A stretch of 24,524 nt of DNA from Clostridiales bacterium (GCA_019417795.1 DXUR01000010.1:1-24524); one strand, 5' to 3'. Positions 1 to 7,014 are shown, counted from the first letter of the stretch. Numbers and translations: made by a program. The notes: a model not told the origin generated them from the letters alone.

Positions 1-62
1 ATCTCCATATACGTTCCGGTTTCGATGTGGTTGCGTCCAAGTCGGGACTGGTCTTCTTGTGT
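1..62 (-). pseudogene. Truncated serine recombinase fragment at left edge
   Basis: Reading the minus strand from about 62 down to 1 gives an open frame containing DQSRLGRNHIETGTYME. This is the characteristic catalytic-domain segment of large serine recombinases (compare RDYIETGTYLE in the neighbouring gene). The frame runs off the window to the left, where the rest of the protein would lie. Upstream, where about 70 N-terminal residues with the catalytic serine should be, there is only a short unrelated stretch (codons reading FFSSYLTQE), then a hairpin and the stop of another recombinase. The copy is therefore 5'-truncated. I infer that this is the resident gene interrupted by insertion of the element; the alternative is a decayed fourth recombinase of the same array. 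Confidence 0.7.
44..60. other. Candidate attachment-site junction (element end)
   Basis: The recombinase homology of the left-edge fragment begins about here. On the minus strand the codons for EDQSR (GAAGACCAGTCC) still fit the family, whose usual residues just upstream are of the type V-K-D-Q-S, whereas the codons further upstream do not. The cross-over is therefore probably within or next to AAGACCAG, which contains a GA dinucleotide. TnpX (Tn4451) and TndX (Tn5397) use a GA core. The exact core cannot be fixed without the other junction or an empty site. Confidence 0.35.
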
Positions 63-75
63 CAAGTAGGAACTA

Positions 76-135
76 AAAAATTTTTGAGATTTTACAAGCC
101 GTTCATAGGTGGAAAACCACCCGTGAACGGCTTGT
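76..135 (-). terminator. Hairpin ending the recombinase operon
   Basis: ACAAGCCGTTCATAGGTGG (94-112) and its near-perfect reverse complement (117-135) flank an AAAA loop. The arms are 19 nt with one mismatch and one G-U pair. On the minus strand it starts 11 nt after the recombinase A stop codon. A T-run follows at 81-76, but about 12 nt beyond the stem rather than directly, so it is not a textbook intrinsic terminator. Its place between recombinase A and the presumed element end also allows a role as recombinase binding site. Confidence 0.6.
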
Positions 136-145
136 AACATTCAGC

Positions 146-1759
146 CTATTTGATTTCTGCTTTCTCAAAGATGTCTTTGAACTTCCAGACGATTTCGATG
201 TTGTTCTGTCCATGAACATAGATAACAGAGATCAGCGCATGGGCAAGCTCGTAAGTAAGCCCTTCGCATTTCTGGAACTCGCCGACCACCTTGTCAAGTC
301 TCTCATCGGAGCAGGGATGCTCAGAATCAAGCTCCAGCATCCGCTCATGGCCTTGCCGGATTGCTTCTTCATTTTCGACTATCTTGGCGTCCACCTCAGC
401 TTTTCGCTTGAGATATTCCGCCTTTGTGATGCTGGCCGAAGTGTACTTCTCATACAGTCGGAGCTTGACTCCCTTGAGCTGTTCAGACTGCTTTTGCAGA
501 TCGCGGATTGTATCGGCACATTCTGAGATAGCAGATTTTCTCCGCTTGCTGATCTCGTGTTCTTTGACCGCTTTCTTTTCGACCAACGCGAGCATTTGTC
601 CAATCGCATTGTATGCCGTGTTTTCAATCCATGCCTCGCTGTACCTCTCACCAACCGGACACTCTGTATCGCGGTCATGCGTCGAGTGGGTACACTGGTA
701 GAAATATCCGCCCTCATTCCTGAGCTTGCGCCGGGTAAGGGCGCGTTTGCAGTTGCCGCAGCACACAAGGCCTTTGAGTGGGTAATAGTGCGGGTTCCGT
801 TCGGGTTTTTTTGCGCCTCCCCGGATAACGGCCTGTGCCAGCTCGAACTCTTCTTTGCTGACAATGGCTTCGTGCATCCCTTCGACAATGATCCAGTCCT
901 CTTTCTCTTGTGAAATAGTTTTCCGAGAACCAACACCGCCAGATTTTCGCTTGTGGCCGACCGTTGCCCCTGTGTAAACATAGCTGGTCAGGAGCTTGTA
1001 GACCATAGAAGCCGTCCAGCTTATCTTGTCGCTCATATAGCTGAATTTCTTCTTGTCGGGATGTTTTCCCTTGAAATATTGCCCCGGCGTCGGGATGTTG
1101 TCATCGTTCAGACTGAGGGCAATCTGTGAGGTATTCCTGCCTTCAAGAGCTTCATCGAAGACCCTGCGCACGACCTCTGCGGCCTCCGGGTCAAGCTTGA
1201 GCTTGTTGCGGATTTCGGGATGAAGCACATAGCCGTAAGGAGCGTAGCCGCCCACATACTTGCCTTGCTTCATCATCTGGATTTTTGCCGTTGTCGTTTT
1301 GACAGAAAGATCCTTGCTGTATGCGGCATAGATGATGCTGCGCATGACAACCTCAAGGCCACCGGTTGTTCCCTTGTAATCGTCGCTGTCATAGCCGTCG
1401 TTGATGGAGATAAAGCGAACGCCCATGAACGGGAAAGTGCATTCGAGATAATTGCCCGTCTCGATGTAATCACGAGAAAAGCGGGAAAAATCTTTGACGC
1501 AGATCAGGTTGATCTCCCCGTGCCGGACTTTCTCCATCATCGCCGAGAACTGAGGACGATGAAAATTTGTCCCGGTATAGCCATCATCCGCGAACTCAAG
1601 TCTCGGATATTTGGAAAGCGTCGGATGGTTGTCAAGGTAGCGGTTGATGAGCATACGCTGGTTGCCGATGCTGTCACTCTCGGCCTTGCTTCCGTTTCCG
1701 GTATCTTCATCAGCCATAGAGAGGCGGATGTAGATACCGATTGTGTAGTCTTTGTTCAT
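146..1759 (-). CDS. Large serine recombinase A (site-specific integrase)
   Basis: This 537-aa member of the large serine recombinase family is expected to catalyse integration or excision of the element through a 5'-phosphoserine intermediate. The N-terminal resolvase domain has the nucleophile motif IYIRLS (Ser14), then DDGYTGTNFHRPQF and VKDFSRFSRDYIETG. A recombinase DNA-binding domain follows (about 160-320). A zinc ribbon begins CCGNCKRAL near residue 335, with a second Cys pair about 20-35 residues later, and a long charged coiled coil leads to the C-terminus. Length is normal for the TnpX/TndX group. The start ATG directly abuts the stop of recombinase B (TAAATG), and a GGAGG lies 8 nt upstream inside gene B, so translation is probably coupled. 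It is the last gene of the three-gene minus-strand operon. The family is certain; which recombination step it performs is not. Confidence 0.95.
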   Translation of the reverse strand: MNKDYTIGIYIRLSMADEDTGNGSKAESDSIGNQRMLINRYLDNHPTLSKYPRLEFADDGYTGTNFHRPQFSAMMEKVRHGEINLICVKDFSRFSRDYIETGNYLECTFPFMGVRFISINDGYDSDDYKGTTGGLEVVMRSIIYAAYSKDLSVKTTTAKIQMMKQGKYVGGYAPYGYVLHPEIRNKLKLDPEAAEVVRRVFDEALEGRNTSQIALSLNDDNIPTPGQYFKGKHPDKKKFSYMSDKISWTASMVYKLLTSYVYTGATVGHKRKSGGVGSRKTISQEKEDWIIVEGMHEAIVSKEEFELAQAVIRGGAKKPERNPHYYPLKGLVCCGNCKRALTRRKLRNEGGYFYQCTHSTHDRDTECPVGERYSEAWIENTAYNAIGQMLALVEKKAVKEHEISKRRKSAISECADTIRDLQKQSEQLKGVKLRLYEKYTSASITKAEYLKRKAEVDAKIVENEEAIRQGHERMLELDSEHPCSDERLDKVVGEFQKCEGLTYELAHALISVIYVHGQNNIEIVWKFKDIFEKAEIK

Positions 1760-3469
1760 TTACATCGCCTCCTGAACTTCTTTGATACTCTGAATGGTCA
1801 GCTCGTAGATGTCACCGTACTTCATGACCAGTTCGACAGCGCCGCCCTCATGGACTTTGACCAATTCAACAGACTCGTCTACTAAATCCTGAGAGAGCTG
1901 CGTTGCCGCGCTGACGGATTTCATCAAGGTAATCCACTTGTTATCGACCGACATAGCTTCGTCGAACTTGCTCCGGCGCTGTACTGCCTCATCCAGACGG
2001 CGGGACAGGTCAGCGTATTGTTCGTCATAGCTCTTCTTGGCAAAGGAGTATTCCGCTTCATCCAGAAGCCCTTCGGCATAATCCTCGTAGAGGCGTGTCC
2101 GCTTCTTAGAAACGCCGTTGAGCCGCAGATTCAGGCTTGTAATGAGGGCATTTTGTTGATCTCGGATGTTTTTCTCGCCCTCGCTGCCCCTGAGCTTATC
2201 CAGCAGCTTGTCATAATCAAGCGCTGCCTTGACTTGAAGCTGGATCGCTGCAAGCACATTCGCTTCAAGCGTGTCCTGCCTCGTATAATGGGAAGTACAA
2301 TGCTCATAGCGCCGACCTACTGAGGTACTGCATTCATAGAAGGCATACCAGCGCTTCCGCTTGTCCTTGTCGATCCGTTTCCGGTGGAAGTACATCTTCT
2401 TCCCGCAATCAGCGCAGACGATTTTTCCCTCGAAAAGGTTTACGAGCGTTGCCCGGATTTCCTCGGTTTTCTGCATACTCGTCTGGCGAGCCTCAGAAGC
2501 CGCTTGGAGGATGTCCTGCACCTTCTGGAAGTCTTCACGGGAAATAAGCGCTTCGTGCGTGTTCGGGAACACAATCCACTTATCCTTGTCCTTGACATTA
2601 TGGGATTTGATGCCCTTGTAGATCGCCTTCATGGAGCGGCCAAGGACGGTATCACCCACATAATGCGGATTGCTCAGGATGCCGTACAGCGTTGAACTGT
2701 ACCAGCCTTTGCAGGAGCAGCCGTCGCCTTTGCGGGTTCCGTTCTGGCGTTTCCGCAGCTCCGTATTTGGCGCACCCAGCCGGTCAAGCTCGTTAAGGAT
2801 CATCGGGATTGACCAGCCCTCGATTTTCCACTGGAACATGAGCCGCACATACGGCGCTGTCTCTTCGTCAATAACCATGTTTGTATGGTCTTCATTCCAC
2901 CGGTAGCCATACGGAAGATTGCGCTTCTGGAAGGTCCCTTGCTCCATCTGTGCTTTCAAAGCGGTGGAGACTTTCCGTGAAATATCCTTCGAGTACAGGG
3001 CGTTGATCATGTTTTGCAGCGGGATCATCAGGCTCTCATTTGAGCCGTCCGTATCAAAGTTGTCGTAGTGTTCCTTGATGGCAATAAACCGCAAGCCAAT
3101 CTGTGGAAAAATGCGCTCAAGGTAGGTTCCGGTTTCTATGTAGTCACGGCCAAAACGGCTGAGATCGCGGACTACAAGGCATTTGATCCTGCCGCTCTTG
3201 ATGTCAGTCATCAGGCGGTTAAACTCAGGCCTGTCGAAAACCGTCCCCGTCCGTCCGTTATCCACATAGACATCGACGAGATCGAGATACGGGCAACCGG
3301 CAATATAGGACTTGCATATCTCAATCTGATTGGTGATGACATCCACCTTCTCAGATTTGCCGCTATTCTCCACGGAGAGACGGGCATAAATGGCTGTCGG
3401 GAAGATTTGCAGCGGTGCTGCTTCGCAAACCGGCTCTGAGGCTGCGACTTTTCTGCTTTTTCGTGCCAT
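1760..3469 (-). CDS. Large serine recombinase B
   Basis: This 569-aa large serine recombinase has catalytic Ser32 in AIYARLS. The usual Ser position is about 10-15, so it carries an N-terminal extension of about 20 residues (KSRKVAASEPVCEAAP). The resolvase domain includes VDNGRTGTVFDRPEF and VRDLSRFGRDYIETGTYLE. The recombinase domain follows, then a zinc ribbon (CADCGKKM near residue 350, second cysteines in YECSTSVGRRYEHC) and a C-terminal helical region. A GGAGG 9 nt before the ATG, overlapping the recombinase C stop region, supports this start; the gap to gene C is 15 nt. It differs clearly from A and C throughout, so the three are divergent paralogues rather than recent duplicates. They may act as a set or have separate integration and excision roles. 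Confidence 0.95.
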   Translation of the reverse strand: MARKSRKVAASEPVCEAAPLQIFPTAIYARLSVENSGKSEKVDVITNQIEICKSYIAGCPYLDLVDVYVDNGRTGTVFDRPEFNRLMTDIKSGRIKCLVVRDLSRFGRDYIETGTYLERIFPQIGLRFIAIKEHYDNFDTDGSNESLMIPLQNMINALYSKDISRKVSTALKAQMEQGTFQKRNLPYGYRWNEDHTNMVIDEETAPYVRLMFQWKIEGWSIPMILNELDRLGAPNTELRKRQNGTRKGDGCSCKGWYSSTLYGILSNPHYVGDTVLGRSMKAIYKGIKSHNVKDKDKWIVFPNTHEALISREDFQKVQDILQAASEARQTSMQKTEEIRATLVNLFEGKIVCADCGKKMYFHRKRIDKDKRKRWYAFYECSTSVGRRYEHCTSHYTRQDTLEANVLAAIQLQVKAALDYDKLLDKLRGSEGEKNIRDQQNALITSLNLRLNGVSKKRTRLYEDYAEGLLDEAEYSFAKKSYDEQYADLSRRLDEAVQRRSKFDEAMSVDNKWITLMKSVSAATQLSQDLVDESVELVKVHEGGAVELVMKYGDIYELTIQSIKEVQEAM

Positions 3470-3484
3470 GCGCTCATCCCTCCT

Positions 3485-5119
3485 TTATCCGGCAACGGCA
3501 AGTTCGTCGGCATAGCCGAGAACATATTCAAGTGTCTGCTGATACTCGTCTTTGTACTTGAAGACAATCTCTATCGCGTGATCCTCATAAATCAGGATGC
3601 GGTCAACCAGCGCCATGAGGACGCGGCGGTTCAGCTCTTCAATGTTTTCATACTGCTTGAAGAGCGTGACCCAGTTCCGTTCCGTAGCCCCGGTTGCGAT
3701 CGACTGCTTCATTTCCTTCTTCACCCGAAGAAGAGCCTCCTGCTTTTCCTCAATGATTTTGGTGTAGCTGTTGCGGAACTCAAAGTATTCCGACTTGTCG
3801 ATGATCCCATCCGAGAGGTCTTCATAGAGCCGGAGCTTGAGCTTTTGATAGCGCTCAATCTCTTCTTCGAGCTTCGCAATCTGCGCTTCATAGTTGAATG
3901 CCTTGCGGTTCTGAGAAGGAAGCCGCTCGATCATCTCAAGCGCTTTTTCCAGATTGACCACAAGCTCGATCTGGTCATGGATGGCACGGAACACCTTTTC
4001 CTCAACCTCTTTTGCGCTGATGCTGTGTGGGCTGCAGGTCCGGTTATGCTTATTCGTTGAGCAGACATAGTAGATGTATTTCTTTGTCTTCGACGGGACG
4101 GTCTTGCGTGTCATAGACTGCTCGCAGTCCCCACAGAACAGGAAGCCGGAAAACAGGTGTGCCTCATCCTGATCAGGCGAGCAGCGCATATCCCGCTTCA
4201 TCATGGTCTTGACGGCCATGAAATCCTCATAGGAAACAAGCGCTTCGTGCGCCCCCTCGACCTTGACCCACTCGGTTTCGTCTTTCGGCTGCACAACGCG
4301 CACCTTGTAGTTTGGCGTACCGCGCTTGCCTTGGGCAAGGACACCGATATATACCTCATTGGTGAGGATGCGCTGGACAGCCTTGTAAGTCCACTTTGCA
4401 GTGTCGCCGGTCTTGAAGACGGTATCGAACTTCACTCCCGCCGAGTGCTTATACTCCATTGGAGAAAGCACGCCCATCTGATTCAGCCTTGCAGCAATGC
4501 GACCGATGGAGAAGCCATCCTTGTACATGGCAAAGATCATCTGCACATACTCGCTGACGGCCTCATCGACGATAAGCTGGTTTTTGTTATCCGGCGATTT
4601 CTTGTAGCCATAGGGCGCGAATGCCCCGACGAACTCACCGTTCTTTTGCTTGACCTCCAAGCTGGATCGGATTTTCATGGATATATCCTTGCAGTAGGAG
4701 TCGTTGATGAGGTTTTTGAACGGGATAACAAAGGAATCCGACTGCGGATCGCCGGTCAGGCTGTCGTAAGCGTCGTTGACCGCGATAAAGCGGATGCCGA
4801 GCTGCGGGAATATCTTTTCCAGATACCGACCGCCGTCGATGTAGTTTCTCGAAAAGCGGCTGAGGTCTTTGACTACGATGCAATCAATCGCACCTTTGCG
4901 GATTGCGTCTTCGAGCTTTTTGAAGTTTGGACGATTGAAGGAAACGCCGCTATAACCATCGTCAACGAACGGCTCGCAGACGATTTCCAGATCGTCATGC
5001 CGTGCAATGTAGTCCTCGCAAATGGATCTTTGGCTTGCGATGGAATTGCTTTCAACTTTGTCCCCGTCTTCACGGGACAGGCGGCAGTAAATCGCCGTCC
5101 GGTAAACTTTTCCGGGCAT
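3485..5119 (-). CDS. Large serine recombinase C
   Basis: This 544-aa large serine recombinase is the first gene of the operon. The start at 5119 (MPGKVYRTAIYCRLS) was chosen because ACGGAGGT lies 8 nt upstream and it places the catalytic serine at residue 15. The open frame extends 31 codons further upstream, but that part (MALSCFPHTRS...) is unlike the family and lacks a good ribosome binding site. Visible parts are the resolvase domain with VDDGYSGVSFNRPNF and VKDLSRFSRNYIDGGRYLE, the recombinase domain, a zinc ribbon (CGDCEQSM, then CSTNKHNRTC) near 330-370, and a long coiled coil with many Glu/Lys residues. The protein ends DELAVAG. It is a DNA integrase of the mobile element, not a small resolvase. 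Confidence 0.95.
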   Translation of the reverse strand: MPGKVYRTAIYCRLSREDGDKVESNSIASQRSICEDYIARHDDLEIVCEPFVDDGYSGVSFNRPNFKKLEDAIRKGAIDCIVVKDLSRFSRNYIDGGRYLEKIFPQLGIRFIAVNDAYDSLTGDPQSDSFVIPFKNLINDSYCKDISMKIRSSLEVKQKNGEFVGAFAPYGYKKSPDNKNQLIVDEAVSEYVQMIFAMYKDGFSIGRIAARLNQMGVLSPMEYKHSAGVKFDTVFKTGDTAKWTYKAVQRILTNEVYIGVLAQGKRGTPNYKVRVVQPKDETEWVKVEGAHEALVSYEDFMAVKTMMKRDMRCSPDQDEAHLFSGFLFCGDCEQSMTRKTVPSKTKKYIYYVCSTNKHNRTCSPHSISAKEVEEKVFRAIHDQIELVVNLEKALEMIERLPSQNRKAFNYEAQIAKLEEEIERYQKLKLRLYEDLSDGIIDKSEYFEFRNSYTKIIEEKQEALLRVKKEMKQSIATGATERNWVTLFKQYENIEELNRRVLMALVDRILIYEDHAIEIVFKYKDEYQQTLEYVLGYADELAVAG

Positions 5120-5205
5120 AAAAATAACCTCCGTTTTCTGTTTGGTGTGATACATCAAATCAGAAAGACGAAGGCTTCTGCTTCTTGTATGAGGAAAACA
5201 CGATA

Positions 5206-5294
5206 AAGCCACATGACCCTCAAGGGCAGCGGCTTAGTCCATGTATTCTTTTTTGACCTGACTTCATTGTATCACAGGCTCAATCGCTTGTCCA
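5206..5294 (-). promoter_or_regulatory. Predicted promoter and leader of recombinase operon
   Basis: On the minus strand TGGACA (5294-5289) and TACAAT (5271-5266) are separated by exactly 17 nt and sit about 150 nt before the recombinase C start. The predicted leader contains a small imperfect hairpin (AAGCC 5206-5210 with GGCTT 5231-5235, and CCCT with AGGG inside). This is followed downstream by a T-rich stretch (TATCGTGTTTTCC), which could attenuate transcription. The promoter lies inside a possible 20-codon frame, so that frame and the promoter are competing readings of the same bases. Confidence 0.5.
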
Positions 5295-5326
5295 TAGAAC
5301 CAAGCGAAAAGATTCAGTTTGTTCAT
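5264..5326 (-). CDS. Possible 20-aa small ORF
   Basis: An ATG two bases after the stop of the upstream 80-aa gene opens 20 codons (starting MNKLNLFAWFYG) that end in TGA. An AGAGGA sequence 8-9 nt upstream could serve as a ribosome binding site, and the position suggests translational coupling. The aromatic content (Phe, Trp, Phe, Tyr) is typical of real tiny peptides, but the length gives no statistical support. The 3' half coincides with the predicted recombinase promoter. Treat it as a leader or small-protein candidate only. Confidence 0.25.
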   Translation of the reverse strand: MNKLNLFAWFYGQAIEPVIQ

Positions 5327-5328
5327 AA

Positions 5329-5571
5329 TCAAAGTCCTCTCAGATAATGTTCCAGACAGTCCTCCAAGGTGGTGTCTGTCTTCGAGAAGCTGATCTTCAC
5401 GACGGTCTTCCCGTCCAGATAGCAATACGGGTTTCTGATCTGTCGGATAAAATCCCGCAGCCGGTCATCCTGCGCAGCCGCAGGCTCAAGCCGGATGCTG
5501 TCCCGCTGGACAAGGGTACTGCGGTCAACCGTCTTCGGGTTGACGCTTCTCATAGTTTCTACGCTCATCAT
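5329..5571 (-). CDS. Small conserved protein of recombinase modules (DUF6870-like?)
   Basis: The protein has 80 aa. The start at 5571 was picked for its GGGAGGT 9 nt upstream; the longer open frame reaching 5733 runs into the hairpin-rich non-coding region and is not credible. The C-terminal half reads RIRNPYCYLDGKTVV-type sequence followed by KISFSKTDTTLEDCLEHYL. From memory this pattern of small proteins (I believe DUF6870) is found next to serine recombinases in clostridial elements, though the family name is not verified. No catalytic motif is visible. It is co-oriented with and upstream of the three recombinases, so a role as a recombination-associated or regulatory factor (for example a directionality factor) is possible but purely inferred. 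Confidence 0.75.
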   Translation of the reverse strand: MMSVETMRSVNPKTVDRSTLVQRDSIRLEPAAAQDDRLRDFIRQIRNPYCYLDGKTVVKISFSKTDTTLEDCLEHYLRGL

Positions 5572-5621
5572 ATTACAAACACCTCCCTGATGATGTGAAT
5601 TGTATTCAGGACAAAAGGATA

Positions 5622-5866
5622 TGGCGGAGCGCCGGTTAGGGACACTCCGCCACATAGTTTTCATCCTGAAAACTTGTATGCTGAATGTAGCTAATTGGTT
5701 TGTTTCGTGTTCCGGCATATTTGCAGCTCGCACCCCTGCCAGAAGAGCCTTGCGGCTCCGGGAATGCTACGGACTACCAACGGTTAATCGGTATCATGGG
5801 ACTCTCACCCCTCCGAGGAACGCTCCGAGCCGCCCCCGGCAATCCGGGGACGGAAGTATCATTATA
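5622..5866 (-). ncRNA. Candidate structured RNA or long leader
   Basis: The region is non-coding, GC-rich and full of hairpins when read on the minus strand. CCCCGG/CCGGGG (5834-5839 with 5844-5849) closes a 4-nt loop. GAGCC-GCAA-GGCTC (5745-5758) carries a GNRA tetraloop. TGGCGGAG/CTCCGCCA (5622-5629 with 5645-5652) is a perfect 8-bp stem. A TATAAT sits at 5866-5861 on the minus strand as a possible -10 element, with only a weak TTCGCC at -35. A transcript from there would run about 280 nt into the 80-aa gene at 5571. I recognise no known riboswitch consensus. Confidence 0.35.
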
Positions 5867-6044
5867 CCCAACTTCTCCATCATGGCGAACAGCCGCACCA
5901 CACGGCAGTTTAGCCTCTCTGTTGATCGCTCGCTTCCGTGAGGAAGGTCTTGGCGGCAGAAGGCAAGTCGCTTCGAGAAAAGAGGAAAGATCCGCAGCAC
6001 TGGATATTCTGTTTTCAAGGTACTGTGAAGCCGGTCTTGATTGA
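5867..6044. other. Non-coding stretch, nothing recognised
   Basis: No open frame here has a ribosome binding site or recognisable product. It separates the hairpin-rich region from the 42-bp inverted repeat. I see no tRNA, direct repeat or clear promoter other than the TATAAT just to its left. Confidence 0.5.
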
Positions 6045-6086
6045 CCCCTTCACTTTACAACGGACATTTTTTGAGCGAATTAGCGG
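6045..6086. repeat. 42-bp inverted repeat, left copy
   Basis: This segment matches the reverse complement of 19468-19509 at 39 of 42 positions, and 26 bases (6045-6070) are perfect. The core is CTTTACAACGGACATTTT. It lies just past the 3' end of the sigma-like gene. Similarity stops abruptly at CCCC on one side and just after TTAGCGG on the other. The TTTTTTGAG at 6067-6075 also pairs with CTCAAAAAA at 6091-6099, forming a hairpin over the stop codon of the sigma-like gene that the other copy does not have. Confidence 0.9.
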
Positions 6087-6091
6087 GTCTC

Positions 6092-6577
6092 TCAAAAAAT
6101 TTTTTTGAATTTTTTTCTGATCGCATCCCGCGTGTCTTTGACAGTGGAAAACGAAAGGCCGTCCTGCTTGGCATACGACAGCATACTCATGTTGCCGCGC
6201 ATACAATTCATGTACACATCAAGCTGCGGCTTAGTCAGGCTGCGGATAAATTCCTGTTCGAGCAAGCCGGTGATAATGTCTTCCTCCATCTTTTCCGGGG
6301 ACTCCAGCCATGCGGATGCCTTTACATCATCTTCCGGCACAGCGTCCAGCGACAGCATAGTGGAAGGCTGCGCATCCTCGCTGTCTTCGCTGTCAGATGC
6401 TCCCCCGGTATCGTAGGAGCGCCGGAGCTTCTTTTCCTCATTGCGGAGTGCTTTCATGACCTCGCGGTCAACCTCCGTAGTCTCGCCGGTGGCCTTCACG
6501 CGCACCATGCACTTGCCGTCCTCGGTAGTCCAGAGGTCGTAGTCGAACTCAACGGGTGTTTTGGGGATTCTTTTCAT
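6092..6577 (-). CDS. Sigma-70 region-4-like HTH regulator
   Basis: The protein has 161 aa. The start at 6577 (MKRIPKTPVEFDYDLW) was chosen for AAAGGAC 7 nt upstream. The N-terminal part is a compact domain with a V-R-V-K-A-T-G-E-T-T-E-V-D strand-rich motif and a Glu/Lys-rich helix. The middle is acidic and probably disordered (GASDSEDSEDAQ). The C-terminal 60 residues (SLTKPQLDVYMNCMRGN, then SYAKQDGLSFSTVKDTRDAIRKKFKKIF) have the form of a sigma region 4 helix-turn-helix. It is probably a DNA-binding regulator or minor sigma factor of the element. The frame continues 41 codons upstream to an ATG at 6700 with its own weak GGTGAG, crossing both leader hairpins, so an extended 202-aa form is possible. 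Expression is likely controlled through that leader. Confidence 0.8.
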   Translation of the reverse strand: MKRIPKTPVEFDYDLWTTEDGKCMVRVKATGETTEVDREVMKALRNEEKKLRRSYDTGGASDSEDSEDAQPSTMLSLDAVPEDDVKASAWLESPEKMEEDIITGLLEQEFIRSLTKPQLDVYMNCMRGNMSMLSYAKQDGLSFSTVKDTRDAIRKKFKKIF

Positions 6578-6578
6578 T

Positions 6579-6621
6579 GTCTTGTCCTTTCCGCTGGCTC
6601 GGAGCAGCGGATGGACAAGAC
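6579..6621 (-). promoter_or_regulatory. Shine-Dalgarno-sequestering hairpin
   Basis: GTCTTGTCC (6579-6587) and GGACAAGAC (6613-6621) are perfect 9-bp arms, with CCGCT/AGCGG (6591-6595 with 6606-6610) nested inside. On the minus-strand RNA the 3' arm includes the AAAGGAC ribosome binding site, and the stem ends right before the ATG at 6577. Folding would hide the start site of the sigma-like gene. The arrangement resembles translational attenuators of inducible Gram-positive genes. Confidence 0.65.
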
Positions 6622-6726
6622 TAAAAAAGAGCCGCATGACGGTGAGCTGATCTTCCCATACCGATAAAACAGAGCTTAGAAAACTCTGTTCATGCGGCAT
6701 TAGGAAGACTCACCAATCAGCGGCTC
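6622..6726 (-). terminator. Terminator/attenuator with alternative pairings
   Basis: On the minus strand nested complementary segments form one long hairpin: GAGCCGC (6726-6720) with GCGGCTC (6635-6629), GGTGAG (6714-6709) with CTCACC (6646-6641), and TCTTCC (6708-6703) with GGAAGA (6656-6651). The T-run TCTTTTTT follows immediately (6629-6622). The 3' arm can instead pair with an internal segment, GCCGCATGA (6698-6690) with TCATGCGGC (6639-6631), a perfect 9-bp stem that excludes the inner long-range pairs. A small AACAGAG/CTCTGTT hairpin (6668-6674 with 6684-6690) lies in the middle. Short frames begin inside, at 6700, 6693 and 6659. It terminates or attenuates transcription from 7999 toward the sigma-like gene. 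Confidence 0.65.
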
Positions 6727-6768
6727 CACAGCACAGCTATAAAATATTGAATTTTATTTGTTATCTCC

Positions 6769-7014
6769 TTACCTTCTGTGAAGGCGGAGGTATAACCGTC
6801 TCATGTTGATCACATCAAATACGGTTTCCCGGCCACAGGCTTTGCACTTGGCCTGTATGTGACCACGGGAATCCTCGAATACAGCGATAGCGTTATGCCC
6901 ACAATATGGGCATTTCACCATGCGCATCTTCTGGTTGACAATGGCGCATCGCGCCCTGCGGATTTTCTCCTGCATCTCCGGTGAAGGCTCTGAGACACGG
7001 ATGTTTTTCTTCAT
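6769..7014 (-). CDS. Small zinc-ribbon protein
   Basis: The protein has 81 aa. The start at ATG 7014 was preferred to the in-frame GTG at 7020, since GGAGGT lies 6 nt before the ATG. Two CxxC pairs, CPYC at 35-38 and CKAC at 57-60, with about 18 residues between them, form a typical zinc ribbon. They are flanked by a basic helix before (KIRRARCAIVNQKMR) and an Arg-rich tail after (MRRLYLRLHRR). It probably binds nucleic acid or acts as a small adaptor; the layout resembles phage Com-type zinc fingers, but a specific function cannot be given. Its start overlaps the stop of the metallopeptidase gene by ATGA, showing operonic coupling. Confidence 0.8.
   Translation of the reverse strand: MKKNIRVSEPSPEMQEKIRRARCAIVNQKMRMVKCPYCGHNAIAVFEDSRGHIQAKCKACGRETVFDVINMRRLYLRLHRR

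Noticed and set aside
4157..5206. Long plus-strand open frame (349 aa) opposite recombinase C; similar long frames opposite other genes at 1220-1885, 20180-21376 and 23002-24072
   Set aside because: They mirror well-supported genes on the other strand, have no good ribosome binding site, and their translations show no domain; they arise from the codon pattern of the real genes.
5120..5212. N-terminal extension of recombinase C to 5212
   Set aside because: Extra residues do not resemble the family and lack a ribosome binding site, while 5119 has GGAGG and puts the catalytic serine at the usual position.
5572..5733. Extension of the 80-aa gene up to 5733
   Set aside because: The extra frame runs through the perfect TGGCGGAG hairpin and non-coding region; GGGAGGT fits the start at 5571.
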